A stretch of DNA of 64,000 nt from NCBI RefSeq assembly GCF_003253565.1, contig NZ_QKUF01000002.1, forward strand, positions 1-64,000, in the 5' to 3' direction. Each line of letters begins with the position of its first letter. The first letter of the stretch is position 1. The DNA is from Thermosporothrix hazakensis (GTDB lineage Bacteria; Chloroflexota; Ktedonobacteria; Ktedonobacterales; Ktedonobacteraceae). Both the position numbers and the translations under genes were made by a program. The notes under the pieces are model-generated. The model saw nothing but the letters and a program-made list of their open reading frames with translations. It searched no databases and was not told the DNA's origin. Shown here one piece after another: positions 27,645 through 36,227 of this stretch.

Positions 27645-28115
27645 ATGGCAACAGATCAATTGATTGATAGCGTTATGGCGCTCTATCACCTGATTCGCAA
27701 GACATCTCACCCGGTCAGTCGCGCCGAAATGACTCCTGAACAGTACTGGCTACTTCGGCACCTCAGCCACAAAGGCGCGGTCAGCATCGGAGAACTTGCC
27801 GAAGCGCTTGGCGTCACTGGTAGTTCAGTCACGACAGCCTGCAAGCGGCTGGAGAAGGCAGGGCTTGTGCTACGCCAGCGCCAGAGCACTGATGAGCGTA
27901 TGGTCCACGTCGTGCTCACAGAGGAAGGTCGGAAGCAGGTGGAGACATGGAAACAGCGCAAACGTGAGCTACTACAGGATCTGTTGTCTCCCCTGGATTC
28001 CGAGCAACAGGACACATTACAGCATCTACTGGCACAGGTCTTAAAAAGAGCAGAGGAATCAGGCTACCCCGTTCAACTCAAAGGAAGTGATGCATGCAAC
28101 ACAGACAAAGCATGA
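27645..28115 (+). CDS. MarR-family transcriptional regulator
   Basis: 156 residues. The winged helix-turn-helix is complete (LRHLSHKGAVSIGELAEALGVTGSSVT, then KRLEKAGLVLRQRQSTDERMVHVVLTEEG), flanked by N- and C-terminal dimerisation helices. GGAG lies eight bases before ATG 27645; a longer frame from 27552 has no site. Its last 22 bases overlap the ABC ATPase gene, so it heads a regulator-exporter operon and probably represses it until a drug-like ligand binds. Confidence 0.88.
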   Translation: MATDQLIDSVMALYHLIRKTSHPVSRAEMTPEQYWLLRHLSHKGAVSIGELAEALGVTGSSVTTACKRLEKAGLVLRQRQSTDERMVHVVLTEEGRKQVETWKQRKRELLQDLLSPLDSEQQDTLQHLLAQVLKRAEESGYPVQLKGSDACNTDKA

Positions 28116-28903
28116 TTGAGGTCGTTGATCTCGTCAAGCAGTTTGGCGATTATACTGCCGTCGATGCCGTCTCGTTTCAGGTTGCTGAGGGTGAGGTGTT
28201 TGGCCTGCTTGGTCCCAACGGCGCGGGCAAAAGCACTACTATCAAGATGCTCACAACACTGCTCCCTCCAACCGGAGGACAGGCAACCGTCGTCGGCTAT
28301 GACATCCTGCGACACGCAAACGCTGTTCGTCGCCACATTGGCTACGTTCCACAGGCGCTCTCGGCTGATGGCAGTCTGACTGGACGAGAAAACCTTCTGG
28401 TGTTCGCATCTCTCTATGACCTACCTCGTGCGACACGAAAAGCAAAGGCACAGGAGGTACTGACGTTCATGGGTTTGACCGATGTGGCAGACCGATTGGT
28501 ACGCACCTACTCCGGAGGCATGATTCGCCGCCTGGAGATCGCGCAGGCTATGCTTCACAATCCGCAGGTGCTTTTTCTCGATGAACCCACTGTCGGCCTT
28601 GATCCGGTTGCCCGCAAAGCCGTCTGGGAGCACCTGGAGCAGATACGCACTCAAACGGGTATGACCATTTTCCTGACCACGCACTATATGGAAGAAGCAG
28701 ACAATCTGTGTGATCATGTTGCAATTATGCATCAAGGGAAAATCGTTGCACTTGACACACCCAACGCATTAAAAGCACAACTAAAGACACCGAACGCAAC
28801 ACTCGATGATGTCTTTGCCCATTATACCGGTAATACATTAGAGTCAGGAGGTAGCTACCGTGACACAGCCCGTACACGCCGCACAGCCCGGCGACTTGGT
28901 TGA
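28094..28903 (+). CDS. DrrA-like ABC transporter ATP-binding protein
   Basis: 269 residues. Walker A GPNGAGKST, Q-loop near YVPQALS, signature YSGGM (the DrrA-type variant of LSGGQ), Walker B VLFLDEPTVGLD and the switch His in LTTHYMEEAD. This is the ATPase of a daunorubicin-resistance-type exporter and works with the permease encoded next, whose start lies inside its 3' end (44-base overlap). AAGGA is eight bases before the ATG. The C-terminal segment TLDDVFAHYTG is typical of the DrrA subfamily. Substrate unknown; the MarR gene suggests a drug or antibiotic. Confidence 0.9.
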   Translation: MQHRQSMIEVVDLVKQFGDYTAVDAVSFQVAEGEVFGLLGPNGAGKSTTIKMLTTLLPPTGGQATVVGYDILRHANAVRRHIGYVPQALSADGSLTGRENLLVFASLYDLPRATRKAKAQEVLTFMGLTDVADRLVRTYSGGMIRRLEIAQAMLHNPQVLFLDEPTVGLDPVARKAVWEHLEQIRTQTGMTIFLTTHYMEEADNLCDHVAIMHQGKIVALDTPNALKAQLKTPNATLDDVFAHYTGNTLESGGSYRDTARTRRTARRLG

Positions 28904-29720
28904 ACCCATCCCGCAACGGCATCCCTCACATGAGCCGTCATTCTGGTCCTCTTTTTTAAGCTTCTTTGAGAAAACCTTTACCCTTGTAGGGCTGGAAGTG
29001 CGCAAGATGCGTCACGATCCGACGGACCTGATTACCCGAGCCGTTCAGCCTGCTCTCTGGCTGCTGATCTTCGGCAACGTCTTCACCCATCTACGCGCCA
29101 TCCCCACTGGAGGGAAGCCCTACCTCGACTTCATGGCTCCCGGCATTCTGGCACAGAGTGTGCTCTTCATCTCCATCTTTGCCGGTATTGCAATTATCTG
29201 GGAACGTGATCTCGGTGTCATACACAAGTTCCTGGCAAGCCCCACTCCCCGCATCGCGCTGGTTCTGGGAAAAGCCCTCGGAGCCGGAATCCGTAGCCTT
29301 GTGCAGGCTTTCTTCATCTACCTGCTGGCGCTTATCATGGGGGTACAGATGAACTGGAATCCTCTGGCCCTTCTCGGGGTCATCGTGATCGTGCTCATGG
29401 GGGCCTCATGCTTCTCAACGTTCTCGCTTATCATCGCCTGCCTGGTAAGATCACGTGAGCGCTTTATGGGCTTCGGTCAGGTGCTCACAATGCCGCTTTT
29501 CTTTGCCAGTAACGCCATTTACCCTGTTGCAATTATGCCACCCTGGCTTCAGGTAATCGCCCATAGCAACCCGCTCAGCTACGAGGTAGACGCGTTGCGC
29601 GGGCTGATGCTGGCAGGCGGTGATCTATCTATGGTATGGCTCGATTTCCTCGTTCTCTTCGTGGTAATGGCCGCGCTCGTGCTCATAGGTGCCGCGCTGT
29701 ACCCGCGCGTCGCTCAATAG
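28860..29720 (+). CDS. ABC-2 type exporter permease (DrrB-like)
   Basis: 286 residues. A cytoplasmic N-terminus of about 40 residues is followed by six membrane segments. It has the ABC-2 family hallmarks: the region around RHDPTDLITRAVQPALWLLI, the FMAPGILAQSVLF helix and the late segment NPLSYEVDALRGLML. GTG is the start, with GGAGG eight bases upstream inside the ATPase gene. It forms the membrane channel of the exporter and is the last gene of the operon. Confidence 0.9.
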   Translation: MTQPVHAAQPGDLVEPIPQRHPSHEPSFWSSFLSFFEKTFTLVGLEVRKMRHDPTDLITRAVQPALWLLIFGNVFTHLRAIPTGGKPYLDFMAPGILAQSVLFISIFAGIAIIWERDLGVIHKFLASPTPRIALVLGKALGAGIRSLVQAFFIYLLALIMGVQMNWNPLALLGVIVIVLMGASCFSTFSLIIACLVRSRERFMGFGQVLTMPLFFASNAIYPVAIMPPWLQVIAHSNPLSYEVDALRGLMLAGGDLSMVWLDFLVLFVVMAALVLIGAALYPRVAQ

Positions 29721-30028
29721 CATTGTTTCGCCTTCACCCGAACTTGATCGAACGATCACCTTTTCAGGGCGCTCTGCTCCTGCCTTTCGTGGAAGCATCG
29801 AACAGGAGCAGAGACACTCCTATCCTTCTCGAAGTATCAGCAGGAGAAACCATTTCGCTTGCAGGTTCCAGCAACAGACCAATACCGCGTACTGTCGCTT
29901 TTCACCTGAGAGCAGCAGTGCTCTGGCCGCTAAGGAACGCGCCATTCATCTCCATGTCTGAAGCCCAGGGGTCTTCTGGCGCGCTCAAGTAAAGACGAGA
30001 TCTTCAATACCAGCATGGTCATATACAC
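29721..30028. other. Intergenic between convergent genes, no gene supported
   Basis: About 310 bases. Frames present lack ribosome sites and family features, and I found no clear hairpin terminator. Confidence 0.4.
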
Positions 30029-30379
30029 TCAAGGCGCGTGAAACTCCGCAATGACCTCTATTTTGCCAACGATATTCCGATTGAATTCGTCAAGCTCTTC
30101 GGCAGGAATCCAGTATTCTTGATGAATGGCGCTCCCAACTGTATGGATCTCATAGCGCTGAAGGAAGCCCGTCTTGACAGCAAACCGCGTCACATAACCA
30201 GCGTTGCCATCCCTTGCATTCCAATCACGCGCAATCCGGGTTGCATACTCTTCAGAAAGAACCGGGTAGAAAATAGGCTGCCAGAAGAGGCGAGGGGGAA
30301 AAGCTGCATAGCCACTCTCGCGAATCAGCTTTAATTCTTCCGAGCCAACCGGTCGAAAGAGAACAGTCGTGTCATCCAT
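30029..30379 (-). CDS. Small protein of the ADP-ribosylation/crystallin J1-annotated family
   Basis: 116 residues: TVLFRPVGSEELKLIRESGY, then FPPRLFWQPIFYPVLSEEYA, ARDWNARDGNAGYVTRF and EYWIPAEELDEFNRNIVGKIEV. I recognise the pattern as a short bacterial family often given the label ADP-ribosylation/crystallin J1, although the true ADP-ribosylglycohydrolase catalytic motifs are absent. The real function is unknown. ATG 30379 follows an AG-rich ribosome region and is preferred over the longer frame from 30430. Confidence 0.7.
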   Translation of the reverse strand: MDDTTVLFRPVGSEELKLIRESGYAAFPPRLFWQPIFYPVLSEEYATRIARDWNARDGNAGYVTRFAVKTGFLQRYEIHTVGSAIHQEYWIPAEELDEFNRNIVGKIEVIAEFHAP

Positions 30380-30476
30380 CTCTCTTCTTCTCCCTCCTGA
30401 GCTCTCTGAAATGCGAAGATAGCAAGCCACTCATCATGCATGACCCCCTTGCACCTTCGCGGATCACCTCCCACAC

Positions 30477-31965
30477 TCAAACACTTTCGTTCTGACCGGT
30501 GACCTCACAAAAGCGCAGGTAAGCATCGTTCCAGCGCTCATTCATGATCGGCTCATAGACCTGCGCCGGAAACGAGCGATGCACGATCTGACGTGCCTGC
30601 TGCCAATCACTGATATAGCCCAATGCCTGATACTGGGTCAGGAGATTCCCGATCGCCGCCGCCTCCTGTGGCCCGGCCCAAACAGGACGCCCAAGCGCAG
30701 AGGCAAGACAGCGACAGAAAGCGACATGCTCAGCGCCTCCACCCACGATATGCAAGCGCTCAAAATAGTTCCCGGTTAACCGCTCAATACGCTCCAGCAC
30801 AAAACGGCAGCGAAACGCCAGACTTTCAACAATACAACGCAGAATTTCACCCTCTGTCGTTGGAACGGGTTGGCCGCTCATCTGACAATAGAGCTGAATC
30901 TGTTGTGGCATATGGAGCGGTTGGTTGAACATCGCATCATCGGGATTAATAAAAGAGCGCAGTTCCGCCGCCTGCTCAATGAACCGCAGCTCTTCAGGGT
31001 ACGAGATCAGCTTTCCTTCACGTCTCCACGCTCGCTTACACTCTTGAATCAGCCAGAAGCCAGTCAGGTTCTTCAACAAGGTCGTCGTGTGTGCGACCCC
31101 ACCTTCATTAGTAATGTTCCATGTATAGGCGTTATCATTTATCGCTGGCTCTTTCAGTTCGGTGCCAAGCAGGGAAAGGGTGCCACTGCTCAAATAGGCA
31201 AAATCGGGTTGCAGAGTTGGAACTGCCGCGATCGCCGACGCTGTATCATGCTCGGCCACCGCGATGACCGGCACTTCAGAAAAACCAACCTCGCGAGCGA
31301 TCTCAGGAAGCAGAGGACCGGCTACAGTCCCCGGCTGTACCGGTTCCAGAAAGAGGTGGGGAGGAAAGCCAAGCCGTTGAATCAGCTCACGATCCCAGGT
31401 ACGGGTATAGGGATTACCAAGCTGTGTGGTTGAAGCAATAGTCCACTCGCTCTGGCGCGTTCCGGTCAAAAAATAACGCAACAGCTCAGGCATCATCAGG
31501 AGCGTTTCGGCCTGTTCAAGCTGGAGTGGAGCCTTACTTTTCAGGGCATACAACTGATAGAGCGTATTCATCGAGAGAAACTGAATACCCGTCCGGGTGA
31601 TAAATCTCCTCGCGAGGAATCCGCTGCCAGACCTCTTCCATCATGCCCTGAGTACGGGTATCGCGATAGTGATAGGGCATCCCGAGCAGCTCACCGTGTT
31701 CATCGATCAGGCCGAAGTCCAGCCCCCAGGTATCAACTCCGATGCTCTGTACATCACCATGTCCCTGTAAACGCGCTGCGATCAAGCCCTGTTTCATCTC
31801 ATGGAACAGGCGCAACACATCCCAGTACAGCCGCTGATGGACTCGTACAGGTTCATTCGGGAAACGGTACACCTCGGTAGCAGTCAGCAGCTCGCCATCA
31901 AATTGCCCGACAACGACACGCCCGCTACTCGCACCCAGGTCAAAAGCCAGAGCCTTTACGCTCAT
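30477..31965 (-). pseudogene. rhaB: Rhamnulokinase broken by a single frameshift
   Basis: The first frame (31965 to about 31600) has the FGGY ATPase start ALAFDLGASSGRVVVG and the sugar-binding DTWGLDFGLID typical of rhamnulokinase. The second frame (from about 31605 to 30477) continues with TRTGIQFLSMNTLYQLYAL, AEHDTASAIAAVP, FAYLSSGTLSLLG and HIVGGGAEHVAFCRCLASA. The two join perfectly if one base is removed in GGAGATTTATCACCC near 31608, where the family has EEIFxRTGIQF. Both halves are otherwise well preserved, so the change is recent or an assembly error. RhaB phosphorylates L-rhamnulose. It follows an FGGY kinase gene on the same strand. Confidence 0.85.
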
Positions 31966-32097
31966 TACACAACCAGCTCCTTTCTCAGCACGAAGCCCTG
32001 AAGATATACCACCATTATAAAGCTTTTTTCAGCCAATTGACAGTGGTTGAGCTTGCTTCAAGAATCTCGCAGGGCTTCTACCCAAGGAGCAGATATT

Positions 32098-32129
32098 TCC
32101 TGGTGGCCAGAGCACTGAAGCCACCAGGA
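32098..32129 (-). terminator. Hairpin between the two kinase genes
   Basis: A perfect 10-bp inverted repeat, TCCTGGTGGC and GCCACCAGGA, with a 12-base loop lies directly after the stop of the upstream kinase gene (32134). No T-run follows on the minus strand, so it may be a processing or stability hairpin and not a full terminator. Confidence 0.4.
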
Positions 32130-32133
32130 ACAA

Positions 32134-33669
32134 TTAGCGAGGTTGCGCAGCGCGCTGGAAGAGAGGAGCCAGCGCACGATAGGTTTCTTTGTAGAGCTCA
32201 TATCCCTCAGTATAGAGCGCGTACCGGGAAAGATCCGGCTCGATCGTTCGGCTTGGGTGCACCATTGATTGACTGGCTTCCTGGAAATCCGCGAAGATCC
32301 CCGCGCCAACGGCAGCACACATTGCACTCCCGAGCGAAACCGCGTCAGAAACCTTTGTCAGGGTAATGGGGAGCCCGGCAACATCAGCCAGAATCTGGAG
32401 CCACAGAGTACTGCGGGTGCCACCACCACAGGCCACAATGTTCTGTGTTGGCACCCCGAGTGCATGCAGCTTTTCCAGAATATGACGGTTCCCGTAGGCA
32501 GTCCCTTCATAGATAGCACGTAGCAGGTGACCAGGTCCATGATGAGGCGTCAGCCCCCAGATAGTCCCGCGTGCATGCGGATCTTTGATCGGTGTGCGAC
32601 TTCCCTGCCAGAAATCAAGCACAGTCAGCCCTTCGGCTCCGGGAGCCACCGCCGCCGCCGCGTCATCCGCCGCTATATAGCGCTCGCTCCCCTGCGGAAG
32701 CTTCTCGCCAAAGAGATCAAGCAGCCAACGTACCGATCCGCCGGTACTGGTCTGTCCGGCTTCCAGCGTCCAGTCTCCCTGCACCACCGCATCCTCAAAC
32801 GGGCCCCACAATCCAGGATCGAACACCGCCTGCCGGGATTGGACAAGTTGACAGGTCGAGGTGCCAGTCACCAGCGCCAGGGTTCCGGGCGTCACCACAC
32901 CCATGCCAACCATACCGGCATAGGCATCAATGCCGCTCATCGAGACCGCGATACCTTCGCGCAACCCTAGAAGCTGTGCGCTCTCCGCGTTCAGCTCACC
33001 AACTTTGCCGCCCATTGGAACCACCGTGCTGAAAAGCTTCTCGGGTAGATCTTCCAGTCCCACGGCATGCATCAGGGAGCGAGGCCAGCCCGCCGGTACA
33101 TCCTCCGTCGCGTTCACACGATAGTGCCATTTTGCCACAGCACTGTTCTGAGGAACGGCCTGACTTCCTGTGAGCTTCCAGGCAAGCCAGCTCATCTGCT
33201 CCACAAGATAGGTTGCCTGCTGCCAGAGTTCAGCATTGTTCTCCTTGAGCCAGAGTGCCTTAGGCAGTGGCCATTCAGCAGGAACATCCATCCCGCAATA
33301 GCGCAGGACTGCATCCTGTGTCTCCGTCAACCGCTTCGCCTGGGAGGCTCCGCGCAAGTCCATCCAGATCAGACTATTGGTGAGAGGAGTTCCCTTCTCA
33401 TCGGTCAGGAGAATATTACAGGGAGCATCGATCGCCAGTCCAATCACCCGCTCTCGCGCCCCAATGTTGGAAGCAAGACAACCCTGTACCGCCGTGACCA
33501 GCGCATTCCACCAGTCCTGTGGGCGCTGCTCTGCCCAGGCCGGTGAGGGATAAAGCGTCTCATAACTTTGATCGTAGAAACTGACCGCTTCCCCTTCCAG
33601 GGTAAAGAGGCCCGCACGGATTCCTCCTGTACCGGCATCAATCCCCATAACCAGATCACCGCTGAACAT
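32134..33669 (-). CDS. FGGY-family carbohydrate kinase
   Basis: 511 residues. N-terminal phosphate-1 loop VMGIDAGTGGIRAGLF, the WWNAL region, catalytic-Asp region MSGIDAYAGMVGMG, adenosine motif near ACGGGTRSTLWLQI and the FGGY-type GSAMCAAVGAG. It phosphorylates a ketose or polyol; the subfamily (ribulose, xylulose, erythritol or AI-2-type) cannot be fixed from the sequence. ATG 33669 is used, with AGGAGG upstream at the generous distance of 11 bases. It lies between the DeoR gene and rhaB on the same strand and opposite a sugar ABC transporter, so it probably acts on that transporter's substrate pathway. Confidence 0.88.
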   Translation of the reverse strand: MFSGDLVMGIDAGTGGIRAGLFTLEGEAVSFYDQSYETLYPSPAWAEQRPQDWWNALVTAVQGCLASNIGARERVIGLAIDAPCNILLTDEKGTPLTNSLIWMDLRGASQAKRLTETQDAVLRYCGMDVPAEWPLPKALWLKENNAELWQQATYLVEQMSWLAWKLTGSQAVPQNSAVAKWHYRVNATEDVPAGWPRSLMHAVGLEDLPEKLFSTVVPMGGKVGELNAESAQLLGLREGIAVSMSGIDAYAGMVGMGVVTPGTLALVTGTSTCQLVQSRQAVFDPGLWGPFEDAVVQGDWTLEAGQTSTGGSVRWLLDLFGEKLPQGSERYIAADDAAAAVAPGAEGLTVLDFWQGSRTPIKDPHARGTIWGLTPHHGPGHLLRAIYEGTAYGNRHILEKLHALGVPTQNIVACGGGTRSTLWLQILADVAGLPITLTKVSDAVSLGSAMCAAVGAGIFADFQEASQSMVHPSRTIEPDLSRYALYTEGYELYKETYRALAPLFQRAAQPR

Positions 33670-33812
33670 AAAAATACATCCCTCCTTAGCGACGTCGCCC
33701 GTACCAGGCATGCGACACTGCACTTTTTTATCGTGAAGCACACAGAAGCGACCTGCACAGGCAGCCAACATGCGCTACAGACAAAATGGACCGCAGGCAC
33801 CCTTCACCCGCT

Positions 33813-34619
33813 TCAGCGCGAGGCTGCGGGAACACCCGAGATATCCACCGTCATCACATTCACATTGCAACGCTCTAACGCTTCCTTATCTCGCGCCGCA
33901 ATGCCTGTATCGGTAATTAGAAGATCAATCTCATCCAGAGTAGCGAAGTGAGCGAGCGCCACCTGTCCCATTTTTGAGCTATCCACACACAGGATCACCT
34001 GGCTTGAGGAACGGATCATCGCCTGCTTGATCTCAGCATCAAAAAGATACGTTGAAGAAAGGCCATCAGGAATCTGCAAACCTCCTGTCGCCAGAAAGAG
34101 TTTTGTGATCCGTAGATCACGTAACGCCGAGAGTACCTGTGGCCCACTGAACGAACAGGTGTCGTGGTGAAGCATTCCCCCGAGCAAGAAGAGATGATAA
34201 CGGGGATTATTCGCCACTTCGTTCGCGGCAGCCAGCGAATAAGTCACAATCGTGAGCGGTATATCTGGCAGGTTGCGCACCACCTCTATTACAGTGCTTC
34301 CCCCATCGATACCGATCACATCTCCTGGCTTGATCAGGCTGGCAGCATATCTCCCGATCGCCTGCTTGGCAGGCAGATTCTCACGAGCACGTATATTAAA
34401 ATCAGGCTCGACACGTCGAATTTGCGAGAGTCTGGCACCTCCGTGTGTCACCTGCACAATTTGCTTTTCCGCCAGTTGATGTAAATCACGCCGAATGGTC
34501 ATTGTCGAAACTTCTAGCTTCTGACTCAGCTCCGAGACAGAGCAGTAGCCATGCTCTTTGAGCAGTGCGACCAGACGAGCCTGTCTTTCGGTCGCATCAT
34601 ACTTGCGGCCCTCTTCCAT
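33813..34619 (-). CDS. DeoR/GlpR-family sugar-responsive regulator
   Basis: 268 residues. An N-terminal helix-turn-helix (YCSVSELSQKLEVSTMTIRRDL) is followed by the DeoR C-terminal sugar-phosphate sensor domain with IGIDGGSTVIEVVRNLP and FLATGGLQIPDGLS. ATG 34619 is favoured because AAGG lies upstream; the frame extends further without support. The protein likely represses both the kinase genes and the divergent ABC transporter until a phosphorylated sugar binds. The same arrangement (DeoR regulator, binding protein, ATPase, permeases, kinase) is known in rhizobial rhamnose loci. Confidence 0.88.
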   Translation of the reverse strand: MEEGRKYDATERQARLVALLKEHGYCSVSELSQKLEVSTMTIRRDLHQLAEKQIVQVTHGGARLSQIRRVEPDFNIRARENLPAKQAIGRYAASLIKPGDVIGIDGGSTVIEVVRNLPDIPLTIVTYSLAAANEVANNPRYHLFLLGGMLHHDTCSFSGPQVLSALRDLRITKLFLATGGLQIPDGLSSTYLFDAEIKQAMIRSSSQVILCVDSSKMGQVALAHFATLDEIDLLITDTGIAARDKEALERCNVNVMTVDISGVPAASR

Positions 34620-34879
34620 TAGCCTTTTTCTCCGTTGTTCTGTGATGTAGCGAGTCGCTTTTATTGTACACTTTTTTCTGCGCCCAATACATTGAACCCT
34701 GCCAGCATTCCATGCACCCCATGCGACCATTCTCCCTACCACTGGAAAACCCGCCTGTACCTCTTGTCACAAGATAGCTTTCTCTCCAAAGAATAGCAAG
34801 CCTCTTCTTCCAGGTACACGGTCTGTTCACAACAGAACATCAAGCAGAGTGTTAGCCGCTAGTTGAGCTTAATAGTAAC

Positions 34880-34950
34880 ATAAATTTGTGCGAATAACAA
34901 CATATTCAAACAAAAACATGTTGAAAACAAACAATTCTTGTGTTAATATT
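34880..34950 (+). promoter_or_regulatory. Promoter/operator of the sugar ABC operon
   Basis: On the plus strand TTGAAA (34921-34926) and TAATAT (34944-34949) are 17 bases apart. Just upstream and across the -35 box the opposite strand carries repeated TTTGTTT/TTTTTGTTTG blocks (AACAAAAACATGTTGAAAAC on the top strand). Clusters of this kind often serve as DeoR-family operators. The rest of the 34620-35126 spacer shows no gene. Confidence 0.5.
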
Positions 34951-35126
34951 GGTTCCAACCACTTCAGCAAGCATACAGCGAAGTGTCGACACAACAGAGA
35001 GCGAGCTGTCCCGTTCAGGAAACAAAAAACCTGCCTGATTGCGGTAATGACGCCGAAGCGAAGATCAGGAAACATGTTTTTGCTGATTCACTCCACCGTT
35101 GGAGTACAGAAAGGAACCTATTTAGT

Positions 35127-36146
35127 ATGGCTCACAGAAGTTTGAAAAGACTATCTGCGCTATTCGTTACAAGCCTGCTGGTAACGATGCTGCTGGTAGC
35201 GTGCGGACCAAGCGAAGCCTCCTCCACCAACGACGGGGGGAAAAAAGTGATCGCTTTCGTCCCAAAGATCATCAACATCAGCTATTTTAACGCGATGAAA
35301 GCAGGTGGGGAAGCCGCCGCTAAAGACCTCGGCGTGACCTTTGAATACCAGGGACCAACCACTGCTGACGCGAACGAGCAGGTAAAGATCATCAAGCAGT
35401 TGATCGCCAAACATGTTGATGCGATCGCCGTTGCTCCAGACGATCCAGCCGTTGTTGGCCCGGCCTTAAAAGAGGCAGAGGCACAGGGGATTAAGGTCTT
35501 CACCACCGATACCGATGCTCCCAATTCAGTACGCAGCGTCTTCGTCAACCAGGCATTGACGTCTGAAATCGGTAACGCCACGATGGACACGCTTGCCAAA
35601 GCAATGGGTGAAGAGGGCGAGTGGGCCATTGTTTCGTGCAGCCCCGCCGCGCAAAACCTGAACGAGTGGATCAAAATCGAGCAGGCCCGCGCCACTGAGA
35701 AGTATCCAAAACTCAAGTTCGTGACAACCGTCTACTCTGGTGAAGACATCGCCAAAGCGGTCTCTGATACAAAAGACCTGATTACCAGCCATCCCAACCT
35801 GAAAGGGATCATCGGTCAGTGCACCACTTCAGCCCCGGGTGTGGCAAAGGCAATCACTGACATGCATAAGAACGGCTCCGTCTTCGCAACCGGTATTGGC
35901 CTGCCAAGCGACATGAAGCCGTATATCGAAAATGGCGCCTCGAAGGGCTTCGTCCTGTGGGACCCCTCCAAGCTCGGCTATCTGACGGTCTGGGCCGGTT
36001 TGCAACTGGTAAACGGCAAGAACTTCAGCGAGAAGAATGAAGTCTCCAATGTCGGCACCGTCACCTATGACGCCGCGCAAAAGATGCTTGTCCTGGGTCC
36101 GCCTCTCGTTTTCGACAAGGACAACATCAACAAATACAACTTCTAA
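35127..36146 (+). CDS. Sugar-binding lipoprotein of an ABC importer
   Basis: 339 residues. A lipoprotein signal (SLKRLSALFVTSLLVTMLLV followed by the lipobox LVAC) anchors it outside the membrane. The mature part is a periplasmic-binding-protein-2 fold of the ribose/rhamnose/AI-2 type: VIAFVPKIINISYFNAMKAG, AIAVAPDDPAVVGPALKEA, VFTTDTDAPNS, GIIGQCTTSAPGVAKA. ATG 35127 has AAGGA upstream; a longer frame from 34983 gives no signal peptide. It is the first gene of the importer operon and probably made in excess, with a hairpin following it. Confidence 0.9.
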   Translation: MAHRSLKRLSALFVTSLLVTMLLVACGPSEASSTNDGGKKVIAFVPKIINISYFNAMKAGGEAAAKDLGVTFEYQGPTTADANEQVKIIKQLIAKHVDAIAVAPDDPAVVGPALKEAEAQGIKVFTTDTDAPNSVRSVFVNQALTSEIGNATMDTLAKAMGEEGEWAIVSCSPAAQNLNEWIKIEQARATEKYPKLKFVTTVYSGEDIAKAVSDTKDLITSHPNLKGIIGQCTTSAPGVAKAITDMHKNGSVFATGIGLPSDMKPYIENGASKGFVLWDPSKLGYLTVWAGLQLVNGKNFSEKNEVSNVGTVTYDAAQKMLVLGPPLVFDKDNINKYNF

Positions 36147-36180
36147 GCTGCTTGAAACCAGCTCTTTTCAATGAAGCGAA

Positions 36181-36205
36181 GGGGAAGGAAGCTGTTTCCT
36201 TCCCC
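36181..36205 (+). terminator. Intercistronic hairpin after the binding-protein gene
   Basis: A perfect 10-bp stem, GGGGAAGGAA and TTCCTTCCCC, with loop GCTGT, lies between the binding protein and the ATPase gene, ending 22 bases before the next start codon. Lacking a T-run, it fits an RNA-stability or attenuation element that keeps binding-protein levels higher than the membrane components. Confidence 0.55.
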
Positions 36206-36227
36206 TCCTACCACAGGAGATTTTCAC